DNA from: Amycolatopsis sp. 2-15
GTDB lineage: Bacteria > Actinomycetota > Actinomycetes > Mycobacteriales > Pseudonocardiaceae
DNA length: 64,000 bases
NCBI RefSeq assembly: GCF_030285625.1
Contig: NZ_CP127294.1
Location: 1,932,001 to 1,996,000, forward strand
Reading direction: 5' to 3'
Part shown: positions 24,792 to 32,441 of the stretch, in pieces
Layout of the letters: every line of letters begins with the position of its first letter
Numbering within the stretch: position 1 is the stretch's first letter
Notes under the pieces: model-generated
Database searches by the model: none
Told to the model about the DNA's origin: nothing
The model's input: only the letters and a program-made list of their open reading frames with translations
Translations under genes and position numbers: made by a program

Positions 24792-25402
24792 GAGCCCTCC
24801 CTCACCATCGCGGCCACGCGCGCGCGGATGTCGTCGGCCGTCCCGCGCGTGAGCGCCGAACCCATGCCGACCGCGACCGCGCCCGCCGCGAGCCACTCTG
24901 GCACGTCCTCGGGAGCGATTCCACCCGTCGGCACGAGTGGCGCCTGCGGCAGCGCGGCGCGCACGTCCTTGACCCACCGCGGACCGAGCGCCGTGGCCGG
25001 GAAGACCTTCACCGCGTCGGCGCCTTCTTCGAGCGCCCGCACGATTTCCGTCACCGAGCCGGCGCCGGGGAATGCGGCCGCGCCGTACCGGTGAGCGGTG
25101 CGGATCACGACGGCCTCGACGTTCGGCGACACCAGGAACCGCGCCCCCGCGCGGATCGCGAGCACGGCCGAGGCCTCGTCGAGCACGGTGCCGGCGCCGA
25201 TCGTGGCGTCGGGGTACGCGGCCGTGAGCTCCTCGATCGCCGCCAGGGCACCGGAGTTGGTGAGCGGTACCTCGATCGACCGCAGGCCCGCGTCCAAGGC
25301 CGCCCGAGCGGCGACCACGGCGGACGCGGCATCGGCGGTCCGCACGATGCCCACCACCCCCTGGCGCAGGGCCGCGTCCGTGATCTCCCAGCGGTAGCTC
25401 AT
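24788..25402 (-). CDS. KDPG/KDPGal aldolase
   Basis: Class I aldolase of 204 residues cleaving 2-keto-3-deoxy-6-phospho-sugar acid to pyruvate and glyceraldehyde-3-phosphate. Motifs: GIVRTADA with the substrate Arg, EVPLTNSGAL with the catalytic Glu region, GAGTVLD, SPNVEAVV, the Schiff-base Lys in ADAVKVFPAT, and PTGGIAPEDV. The galactose context and T rather than the T/M pattern of Eda make KDPGal the likely substrate, but KDPG cannot be excluded from sequence. ATG 25402 overlaps the kinase stop by 4 bases. Confidence 0.92.
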   Translation of the reverse strand: MSYRWEITDAALRQGVVGIVRTADAASAVVAARAALDAGLRSIEVPLTNSGALAAIEELTAAYPDATIGAGTVLDEASAVLAIRAGARFLVSPNVEAVVIRTAHRYGAAAFPGAGSVTEIVRALEEGADAVKVFPATALGPRWVKDVRAALPQAPLVPTGGIAPEDVPEWLAAGAVAVGMGSALTRGTADDIRARVAAMVREGS

Positions 25403-26355
25403 CGGTGTACCTCCTCGCCGCCACCGAGGGCGGCGCTCGTGCGGGCCAGTTCGGCCCGGTCGGGCAGTCCTTCCAGATCCGTCCGCGTGCCGACGACCAG
25501 CGCCGCCGACACCGCGCCGGCCAGCAGCGCCTCGGCGGGCGAACCGCCGCGCAGCCAGGACGACAGGTACCCGGACGTGAGCGCGTCGCCCGCGCCCACC
25601 GGGTCGACGACGTGCGTGACCAGGGTTTCCTGGCTCCACTCGTACTCGGCCGTGACCGCGCGCGCCACCTTGTCGCGCTGCTTCACCACGACCGTGCCGA
25701 CACCCTTGCCGATCAGCTCGGCGGCGGAAGCGTCGAGCAGTTCCAGCTCGTCCTCGCCCGCGAACACCAGATCCGCCTGGTGCAGCAGCGGTCCCACGGT
25801 CTCGCGCCAGTGCGCGGGCGACGCGAGCTTGAGCCGTACGTTGGGGTCGAACGCGATCGTCGCCCCCTCCGCGCGCGCCAGCTCGAACAGCGCCAGCACG
25901 GCGTCGCGCGCGGACAGCGACAGCATCGCCGTGATCCCCGAGACCAGCACGAGCCGCGCGCCGCCGAGGCCGGCCGCGCGGACGTAGTCGGCCGACAGCG
26001 AGCACGCCGCCGAACCCGCGCGGTGGTACTGCACGTCGATGCCGCGGCCCGGGTTGTCGTCGCGCAGCAGCAATCCGGTGAACCCGGCCGGGTCCACCTC
26101 GACGTCCGAGACGTCCACGCCCTCGGCGCGCAGCGCGCTCAGCACCGCGGCGCCCGACGAGTCGTCGCCGACGCGGCTGAGCCAGCGCACGCGGTGGCCG
26201 AGCCGCGCGAGGCCCACCGACACGTTGGCTTCGGCCCCGGCCACGGAAGCCTGGAAGGTGTGCGCGCGCCGCAGCGCGACGCCGGGTTCCGCGAGCAGCA
26301 GCCGCATCGCTTCGCCCAGAGTGAGGACTTCGATGTCGTTCATCGCGGGAAGCAT
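25399..26355 (-). CDS. PfkB-family 2-keto-3-deoxy-sugar-acid kinase
   Basis: Ribokinase/PfkB sugar kinase of 318 residues. N-terminal VLTLGEAMRLL and GAEANVSVGLARLG (substrate-binding region), and C-terminal VDPVGAGDALTSGYL with the catalytic base Asp of GAGD. KDG kinases show the same start (GE-M-R/L), and the coupled aldolase supports phosphorylation of 2-keto-3-deoxygalactonate. ATG 26355 follows TAAGAT (26371-26366, minus strand) by 10 bases, compatible with a leaderless start; ATG 26343 is a second option. The -10 overlaps the operator shared with the divergent GH27 gene. Confidence 0.9.
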   Translation of the reverse strand: MLPAMNDIEVLTLGEAMRLLLAEPGVALRRAHTFQASVAGAEANVSVGLARLGHRVRWLSRVGDDSSGAAVLSALRAEGVDVSDVEVDPAGFTGLLLRDDNPGRGIDVQYHRAGSAACSLSADYVRAAGLGGARLVLVSGITAMLSLSARDAVLALFELARAEGATIAFDPNVRLKLASPAHWRETVGPLLHQADLVFAGEDELELLDASAAELIGKGVGTVVVKQRDKVARAVTAEYEWSQETLVTHVVDPVGAGDALTSGYLSSWLRGGSPAEALLAGAVSAALVVGTRTDLEGLPDRAELARTSAALGGGEEVHR

Positions 26356-26365
26356 ACCGCGTGAA

Positions 26366-26392
26366 ATCTTAATTTAGGATTTATTCTTGACG
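26366..26392. promoter_or_regulatory. second GntR operator, divergent pfkB/GH27 promoters
   Basis: AT-rich island in G+C-rich surroundings. It holds TAAGAT on the minus strand (26371-26366) as -10 for pfkB and TTGACG (26387-26392) as -35 for GH27. Bases 26369-26391 match 16 of 23 of the site upstream of the ABC operon, including ATCTTGAC/TTCTTGAC at the same end, pointing to one regulator. Confidence 0.6.
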
Positions 26393-26479
26393 CGACCTCC
26401 GCGGCCCCGGCATGCTGCTCGCGGGCCGGACGATCACGGCCCCGATCGGCGCTGTTTCGACGACGAAAGGTGTCGCCAC

Positions 26480-28588
26480 ATGCTCCCGCGCTCCCCACGC
26501 AGATCCCGCAGGGCACTCACGATCACGACGGTGGCCGCTGCCGTCGCCACCGTGCTCGGGCTCGCGACCCCCGCTTCCGCGGCCCCGGCCTCGCTTTTCC
26601 CGCAGCAGTCCACCGCGGCCGACCAGGGCGCCCCCGACTACTACAACTCGGGCCTGGCGCAGACGCCGTACATGGGCTGGAACAACTACTTCGGTATGCC
26701 GACCGTGACCGAGGCCGGCGTGAAGGGCGTCGCCGACTACCTCGTCTCCAGCGGCTTGGCCAAGGCCGGCTACAAGTACGTCTGGATCGACGGCGGCTGG
26801 AACGCCAAGGTCCCGCGTGACGCGCAGGGCAACCTCGTGCCCGACCCCGAGCGCTTCCCGTCCGGCATGACCGCGCTGGTCAAGTACATCCACGACCGCG
26901 GCCTGCTCGCCGGGATCTACACCGACGCCGGCCCGTCCGACGGCAAGAACTGCGCCGCGGGCAGCCAGGGCTACTACGAGCAGGACACGAAACGCTTCGC
27001 CACCTGGAAGTTCGACGCGATCAAGGTCGACTTCCTCTGCGGCATCGCGAACAACCTCGACCCGGCGAAGGCGTACACCGAGTTCAGCGCGGCCCTGCAG
27101 AAGGCGGGCCGCAAGATGATCCTGAACATCTGCAACCCGGTGACCGACGACTGGGGCGTGCCGCACACGCCGAGTCAGACCGCCGGCGTCTCCTACACCT
27201 TCGGCCCGCTCGTCGCCGATTCCTGGCGTACCAACACCGACGTGGCCTTCGGAACCCCGTACGAGGGGATCTACAAGGACATGCTGCGCAACGCGGACGT
27301 CAACGCGGCGCACCCCGAGGCGAACGGTCCCGGGCACTGGAACGACCCCGACTTCCTGATCCCGATGCGCAAGACCGAGCAGGGCACTCTCGAGATGAAC
27401 GAGGAGGAGTCGACCACCCAGCTCGTGCTGTGGGCGGAAATGGCTTCCCCGCTCATCATCGGTTCCGACCCGCGCACGTTGCCGCAGTCGATGATCGACA
27501 CGCTGAAGAACCCCGAGATCATCGCCGTCGACCAGGACAAGCTCGGTATCCAGGGTGTTCGGGTGGCGTCGAACGGTTCGACCGACACCTACAGCAAGCG
27601 CCTGTCGAAGGACGGCGACCGGGCGGTCGTGCTGCTCAACCGCGGTGACGCGGACACGCAGATGACGCTGAACTTCGCCGACGCCGGCCTCACCGGCAAG
27701 GTCTCGATCCGCGACCTGCGCGCCCGCGCCGACCGCGGCACGGCGACCGCCGCGTTCACCGTCACGGTTCCCGCGCACGGCACCGCGTTCCTCAAGCTGC
27801 ACGGCACGGACCTGGTGCCCGGCACCAGCGTCGCGAGCGGCGCTTCGGCCAGCCCGGCCGTGGTGCGCACCGGCGACAAGACCGTGACCTTCACCCGCGG
27901 CCCGCTCGGCGTGCTGGAGACGCAGGGTCTCGGCAAGAGCACCTCGGTCATCGGCGGCCCGTTCCTCGGCCAGCCGGCGGCGAACGCGCACGGCTCGAAC
28001 ATCGACGTCTACGTCCGTGGTCTGGACAACGCCGTGTGGCAGCTGACCTACGACGGAAAGCGCTGGGGCGCCTGGCACCGGCTCGGCGGGAACCTCACCG
28101 ACTCGCCGTCCGTGACCGCCGACGGCACGCTCTACACCCGCGGCACGGACGGAAAGGTCTGGACCCGCACCACCGATGGCCGTTGGTCATCGCTCGGCTC
28201 GCCGAACGACGCGCAGATCTACGGCCGCCCCGGCGCCGCGACCTCGACGTCGGGCACCGTGGTCGCCGTCCGCACCCCGGACGACGGCGTGTGGACCCGG
28301 ACCCGCGGCACCGATGGCACGTGGTCGGACTGGTCGTCGATCGGCGGCACCATCTCCAGCAGCCCGACGCTTGTCGCGCAGGGTGACAAGGTGTCGGTGT
28401 TCGCGCTGGCCAGCGACTACACGCTGTGGCAGAACGACCGCAACGGCACCACGTGGGCCGGTTGGTTCAAGCAGCCGAAGTACCCGTCCGGCAACGTCGT
28501 GGGCACCCTCGGCGGTGCGGCTGACGCGAATGGCGTCTGGCTCGGGGTGCGTGGTCCGGACGACCATGTCCGCGTAGACAAGCTCTGA
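26480..28588 (+). CDS. secreted GH27 alpha-galactosidase with C-terminal propeller
   Basis: Extracellular retaining alpha-galactosidase of 702 residues. Signal peptide 1-35 (basic start, hydrophobic core, ASAA end). The GH27 barrel starts at QTPYMGWNNYFG; the nucleophile is D184 in FDAIKVDFLCG and the acid/base D289 in GHWNDPDFL. A beta-sandwich follows to about 440. Residues about 470-702 contain Trp-rich repeats (VWQLTYDGKRWGAW, VWTRTTDGRWSSL, VWTRTRGTDGTWSDW, LWQNDRNGTTWAGW), a PLL/tachylectin-type five-bladed propeller likely to bind carbohydrate. It would release galactose outside the cell while GH36 works inside. ATG 26480 behind GAAAGG. Confidence 0.93.
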   Translation: MLPRSPRRSRRALTITTVAAAVATVLGLATPASAAPASLFPQQSTAADQGAPDYYNSGLAQTPYMGWNNYFGMPTVTEAGVKGVADYLVSSGLAKAGYKYVWIDGGWNAKVPRDAQGNLVPDPERFPSGMTALVKYIHDRGLLAGIYTDAGPSDGKNCAAGSQGYYEQDTKRFATWKFDAIKVDFLCGIANNLDPAKAYTEFSAALQKAGRKMILNICNPVTDDWGVPHTPSQTAGVSYTFGPLVADSWRTNTDVAFGTPYEGIYKDMLRNADVNAAHPEANGPGHWNDPDFLIPMRKTEQGTLEMNEEESTTQLVLWAEMASPLIIGSDPRTLPQSMIDTLKNPEIIAVDQDKLGIQGVRVASNGSTDTYSKRLSKDGDRAVVLLNRGDADTQMTLNFADAGLTGKVSIRDLRARADRGTATAAFTVTVPAHGTAFLKLHGTDLVPGTSVASGASASPAVVRTGDKTVTFTRGPLGVLETQGLGKSTSVIGGPFLGQPAANAHGSNIDVYVRGLDNAVWQLTYDGKRWGAWHRLGGNLTDSPSVTADGTLYTRGTDGKVWTRTTDGRWSSLGSPNDAQIYGRPGAATSTSGTVVAVRTPDDGVWTRTRGTDGTWSDWSSIGGTISSSPTLVAQGDKVSVFALASDYTLWQNDRNGTTWAGWFKQPKYPSGNVVGTLGGAADANGVWLGVRGPDDHVRVDKL

Positions 28589-28621
28589 GTACCAGGCTCT
28601 GAGCACGAGGAGGAACTGGCG

Positions 28622-29335
28622 ATGTCCACACCAGACAACCCGACGGCCGTGGTGACCGGTGCCGCGTCAGGCATCGGCGCGGCAACGGCCCGGCGCCTGC
28701 AGGCCGACGGCTACCGCGTCGTGGGTGTGGACCTCGCCCCCCTCCCCGACGACCTCGCCGGCGTGCGCGGCGACGTGACCGCCGACGAGACCTGGACGCA
28801 GGTCGTCGCGATGGCCGGCGAGGGCGGGGGCATCACTGCGCTGGTCAGCAACGCGTACGTGCCGACCACCGGCCCGCTGCACGAGATGGCGCGGGAGCAG
28901 TGGCAGCACCAGCTCGACGTGAACCTCACCGGTTCCTACCTCGCGGTGAAGGCGTGTCTGCCGTCGCTGCGGGCCCGGCGGGGGTCCGTCGTGCTGGTGT
29001 CTTCGGTCCACGCGCGGTTCGGCCTGCCGGGCCACCCGGCGTACGCGGCGAGCAAGGGCGCGCTGGTTTCGCTGGCGCGCCAGCTCGCCGTGGAGTACGC
29101 GCCCGACGTGCGCGTGAACTCGGTGCTGCCCGGTCCGGTGCGCACGCAGGCGTGGGACCGGCTCACCGAAGAGGACATCGAACGCAGCGCGCGGGCCACG
29201 CCCGCCGGGCGGCTGGGCGACCCGGGCGAGGTCGCCGCCGTGATCGCGTTCCTGCTCTCGCCGGCGGCCTCGTTCGTCACGGGCGCCGACCTGACCGTCG
29301 ACGGCGGCTGGTCGGCCGCCAAGGATTCCGCTTAG
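28622..29335 (+). CDS. SDR sugar dehydrogenase, probable galactose 1-dehydrogenase
   Basis: Short-chain dehydrogenase of 237 residues. NAD(P) motif TGAASGIG at 15-22, catalytic Ser in VLVSSVHARFG and YxxxK in YAASKG. It is followed 14 bases later by galactonate dehydratase, so oxidation of D-galactose (or a related aldose) to the lactone is the likely reaction. GAGGAGGAAC precedes ATG 28622. Substrate preference is inferred from context. Confidence 0.9.
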   Translation: MSTPDNPTAVVTGAASGIGAATARRLQADGYRVVGVDLAPLPDDLAGVRGDVTADETWTQVVAMAGEGGGITALVSNAYVPTTGPLHEMAREQWQHQLDVNLTGSYLAVKACLPSLRARRGSVVLVSSVHARFGLPGHPAYAASKGALVSLARQLAVEYAPDVRVNSVLPGPVRTQAWDRLTEEDIERSARATPAGRLGDPGEVAAVIAFLLSPAASFVTGADLTVDGGWSAAKDSA

Positions 29336-29349
29336 GAAATGGGGGCCAG

Positions 29350-30498
29350 GTGAAGATCACCGGTATCGAGACCTTCCTCGTCGCACCACGCTGGTTGTTC
29401 CTGAAGGTGAACACCGACGAGGGCATCTCCGGCTGGGGCGAGCCCGTGGTCGAGGGCCGCGCCGAGACGGTGCGCGCGGCGGTGCACGAGATGGCCGAGC
29501 TCGTCGTCGGCCAGGACCCGCTGCGCATCGAGGACCACTGGCAGACGTTGCGCCGCGGTGGGTTCTACCGCGGCGGGCCGGTGCTCTCCAGCGCGCTCGC
29601 GGGCTTCGACCACGCGCTGTGGGACATCGCGGGCAAGGTGCACGGGGTGCCGGTGCACGAGCTGCTCGGCGGGCCCGTGCGCGATCGCGTGCGCGTGTAT
29701 TCGTGGGTGGGCGGCGACCGTCCGTCGGGCATTTTCGACGCCGTGTCCGCGCAGGTGGAAGCCGGTTTCACGGCGGTGAAGATGAACGTGGCGGGACCAC
29801 TCGCGCCCATCGCGTCACCCGCCGAAGCCAACGCCGCGCTGGTCCGGGCGCGGGAGGCGCGTGAGGCGCTGGGCCCGGAGCGCGACCTCGCCATCGACTT
29901 CCACGGCCGGGTGTCGCCCGCGATGGCGCGCCGGCTGGTGAAGATGCTCGAAGAGGTCCAGCCGATGTTCGTCGAGGAGCCGGTGCTGCCGGAGACGCAG
30001 GGCGGTGCGCTGGCGTCGGTCGTTTCCGCGTCGACGGTGCCGGTGGCGGTCGGCGAACGGCTGTACTCGCGCTGGGAGTTCAAGCCGGTGCTCGACGCGG
30101 GCGTCGCGGTGGTGCAGCCCGACCCGTCGCACGCCGGCGGCATCTCGGAGCTGCGGCGCATCGCCGCGCTGGCCGAGGTCTACGGAGCGAGCCTGGCCCC
30201 GCACTGCCCGCTCGGCCCGATCTCGCTGGCGGCGTCGATGCAGGTGGCGTTCGCGACGCCGAACTTCCTGATCCAGGAACAAAGTCTCGGCATGCACTAC
30301 CACCAGGGCACCGAGGCGCTGAGCTACCTCACGGACTCCGCGCTGTTCCGCTTCACCGACGGCTACGCCGCGCGGCCGACCGGCCCGGGCCTCGGCATCG
30401 AGGTCGACGAGGAAGCCGTGCGCCGCGCCGACGAGGTCGGCCACCACTGGCGTTCGCCCGTGTGGCGCCTGGACGACGGTGGACTCGCCGAATGGTGA
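29350..30498 (+). CDS. dgoD: D-galactonate dehydratase
   Basis: Enolase-superfamily (mandelate racemase subgroup) dehydratase of 382 residues, converting D-galactonate to 2-keto-3-deoxygalactonate. DgoD-like features: KITGIETFLVAPRWLFLKV at the N-terminus, FYRGGPVLSSALAGFDHALWDI, AIDFHGRV (first metal Asp and catalytic His as DFHGR), FVEEPVLPE, VAVGERLYSRW, and QPDPSHAGGISE, with APHCPLGPISLAAS near the end. The His-containing DFHGR pair is characteristic of galactonate/gluconate-type dehydratases. GTG 29350 follows GGGGGCCAG. The gene overlaps the DUF4432 gene by 7 bases. Confidence 0.94.
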   Translation: MKITGIETFLVAPRWLFLKVNTDEGISGWGEPVVEGRAETVRAAVHEMAELVVGQDPLRIEDHWQTLRRGGFYRGGPVLSSALAGFDHALWDIAGKVHGVPVHELLGGPVRDRVRVYSWVGGDRPSGIFDAVSAQVEAGFTAVKMNVAGPLAPIASPAEANAALVRAREAREALGPERDLAIDFHGRVSPAMARRLVKMLEEVQPMFVEEPVLPETQGGALASVVSASTVPVAVGERLYSRWEFKPVLDAGVAVVQPDPSHAGGISELRRIAALAEVYGASLAPHCPLGPISLAASMQVAFATPNFLIQEQSLGMHYHQGTEALSYLTDSALFRFTDGYAARPTGPGLGIEVDEEAVRRADEVGHHWRSPVWRLDDGGLAEW

Positions 30499-31388
30499 CC
30501 GACGTCGTGTGGCTCGACAACGGCGTGCTGCGCCTCGGCGTCGTCCCGGCGCTGGGCGGGCGGCTGTTGTCGCTGGCCCACGGTGGTGTCGAGCTGTTGT
30601 GGCGCAACCCGGCGTTGCTGGGTTCCGACCTCCAGCCACTCGACGGCCACGTCCTGGGGCCGAACTCCGGCCGGATGGGCGACTGGGTCAACTACGGCGG
30701 CGACAAGACCTGGCCCGCTCCACAGGGCTGGGACGGGCCCGGGGAATGGGCGGGGCCGCCGGACCCCGTGCTGGACTCGGGCCCGTACTCCGTCTCGGGT
30801 CTGACGGGTCACACAGTCACCCTGACCAGCGGCGTCGAACCCCGCACGGGCCTGCGGTTCACGCGCGAGCTGACGTTGGGCGCCGGCGCTTCGTACACGC
30901 TGCGACTCACCGCGGCGAACTGCTCCGCGGCGCCGGTGCGCTGGGCTCTGTGGAACGTCACCCAGCTCCCCGGCGGCGGCACCGTCACGGCCGGCCTGGC
31001 GGGCATGCGCACGCCGGGCGTCGTGGAGCTCGTGGCGGGCACCGGAAACCCGCGGTACACAGTGGACGGTGGCACGCTCGTGGTGCCGCCGCAGGACGTC
31101 GTCGGCAAGCTCGGCGTGCCCGACACCGCGGGCTGGGTCTCGTGCACCGTCGGTGAGACCACGCTCACGCTGTCCTTCGACGTCGACCCGGCCGCGGAGT
31201 ACCCCGACGCCGGGTCGCCGCTGGAGATCTGGCTGGAGCACCCGCTGCCGGAACCCCTCGCCGACCTGGGCGACCTCGACCCGCCGGCGCGCATTGTGGA
31301 GCTGGAAGCCCTTGGCCCCCTGACCACGCTCGCTCCCGGTGAGACGACGTCTCTGGTGGTCACGGGGACCGTGTCGGCTCACGCGTGA
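30492..31388 (+). CDS. DUF4432/aldose-epimerase-like protein
   Basis: Beta-sandwich protein of 298 residues resembling galactose mutarotase-fold proteins (LRLGVVPALGGRLLSLAHGGVELLWRN at the start, as in DUF4432). The family is carbohydrate-binding by fold; a mutarotase role for galactose would suit the cluster. The usual epimerase His/Glu catalytic residues are not obvious to me. ATG 30492 overlaps dgoD. Its final codons CAC GCG TGA are half of a perfect 22-base palindrome shared with the convergent SDR gene. Confidence 0.8.
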   Translation: MVTDVVWLDNGVLRLGVVPALGGRLLSLAHGGVELLWRNPALLGSDLQPLDGHVLGPNSGRMGDWVNYGGDKTWPAPQGWDGPGEWAGPPDPVLDSGPYSVSGLTGHTVTLTSGVEPRTGLRFTRELTLGAGASYTLRLTAANCSAAPVRWALWNVTQLPGGGTVTAGLAGMRTPGVVELVAGTGNPRYTVDGGTLVVPPQDVVGKLGVPDTAGWVSCTVGETTLTLSFDVDPAAEYPDAGSPLEIWLEHPLPEPLADLGDLDPPARIVELEALGPLTTLAPGETTSLVVTGTVSAHA

Positions 31389-31401
31389 CGCGTCACGCGT
31401 G
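31380..31401. terminator. 22-base perfect palindrome encoding both stops
   Basis: The sequence from 31380 to 31401 is identical to its own reverse complement. Each half encodes His-Ala-stop, the end of the rightward DUF4432 gene on one strand and of the leftward SDR gene on the other. As RNA it would fold into a hairpin with a very small loop, so it may terminate transcription both ways. Confidence 0.55.
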
Positions 31402-32139
31402 CCGGCCGCCGTCCACGCGGAGATCGGTGCCGGTGATGTATGCGGCCGCGGGGCCGGCGAGGAACGCGATCGTGCCGGCGATCTCGTCCGGGTCGGCGTA
31501 GCGGCCCAGCGGTACCTGGGCGAGCACCTGCTGCCCCAACGGGGAGCTCGGCGGCGGAGCCAGCTCCGTGTCGGCCCAACCCGACAGGACGGTGTGCACC
31601 GTGATCCGCCGCGGCGCGAGTTCGTGCGCCCACGAGTGCGCGTACATCCCCACGGCGGCCTTGGTCGCGCCGTAATCGCCGAGGCCACCCACGAAAACCC
31701 GCAGCCCGGCAACGGAACCGACGTTGATGATCCGGCCGCCGTCCGGCATGTGGGCGATGACCTGTTCGGTCGTGGCGACCAGGCCGTGGACGTTGACCGC
31801 CCAGATCCGGTCCCGGCACGCTTGCGGCACCTCGCCGATCACACCGCCGACGGCCGTCCCCGCGTTGTTGACCAGGATGTCGATGCGGCCGAACTGCTCG
31901 GCCACGGCGTCGACCATGCCCCGCACCTGGTCGAAATCGGCTTGGTCGGCCTGGAAGGTCTCGGCCCGGACGCCGTGCTTACGGACGGATTCGGCGACGC
32001 ACTCGGCGTGGTCGGCCGCTTGGAGGTAGGTGATCGCGACATCCGCGCCCGCTGCCGCGAGCTTGCGGACGGACGCCGCACCCAGCCCGCGGCTACCGCC
32101 GGTGACGAGGGCGACTTTGCCACGAAGATGTGCGTTCAC
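31393..32139 (-). CDS. SDR family oxidoreductase
   Basis: Short-chain dehydrogenase of 248 residues: TGGSRGLG for NAD(P), NNAGTA, catalytic Ser in INVGSVAGLR, and YGATK as YxxxK. Best resembles 3-oxoacyl-ACP reductase-like enzymes, but the substrate is not determinable. GTG 32139 follows GGGGAGT. A longer open frame upstream is not supported. An imperfect inverted repeat at 32239-32257 lies in its promoter region. It is convergent with, and not part of, the galactose island. Confidence 0.88.
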   Translation of the reverse strand: MNAHLRGKVALVTGGSRGLGAASVRKLAAAGADVAITYLQAADHAECVAESVRKHGVRAETFQADQADFDQVRGMVDAVAEQFGRIDILVNNAGTAVGGVIGEVPQACRDRIWAVNVHGLVATTEQVIAHMPDGGRIINVGSVAGLRVFVGGLGDYGATKAAVGMYAHSWAHELAPRRITVHTVLSGWADTELAPPPSSPLGQQVLAQVPLGRYADPDEIAGTIAFLAGPAAAYITGTDLRVDGGRHA

Positions 32140-32441
32140 TAAAAAGACTCCCCAGCTTGAAGTGGTTTTTCCCGCGAATTTTGACCGTAGTGGCGACTCG
32201 CCCGAGGTGAGGAACCGTCGAGAGTGGCCGGGGTCCATGAGACGTGTTTCATGTCTCTTCGTCATCGCGCCCGGCCCGGGGTGCGCGGGATAAATCCCTC
32301 GCGTCCCCCACGTCCCTTGTGCCAAGCTCTCCGCCGGCTCGGTGCACGGGGTGCCGAGGCCTTCGCGAGGCCGAACCGGTGGGAGCCGTCTGGATCCCAC
32401 CGGCCCCGCCCACCTCTGACCTGCGCGGGTATCGTGGCCGC
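32140..32441. other. promoter region between SDR and purB
   Basis: About 300 bases with no gene that I can support. It holds the inverted repeat GAGACGTG/CATGTCTC (32239-32257, one mismatch) and, at the right end, the purB -10 TATCGT (32430-32435). Confidence 0.5.
32239..32257. promoter_or_regulatory. inverted repeat GAGAC...GTCTC, candidate operator
   Basis: Arms GAGACGTG and CATGTCTC with a 3-base spacer and one mismatch, 100 bases upstream of the SDR start. It looks like a dimeric repressor site; regulator unknown. Confidence 0.4.

Noticed and set aside
24788..26005. Aldolase frame extended into the kinase gene
   Set aside because: The extra N-terminal part is Arg/Ala/Gly rich and overlaps the PfkB gene on the same strand; ATG 25402 with a 4-base overlap gives the normal aldolase.
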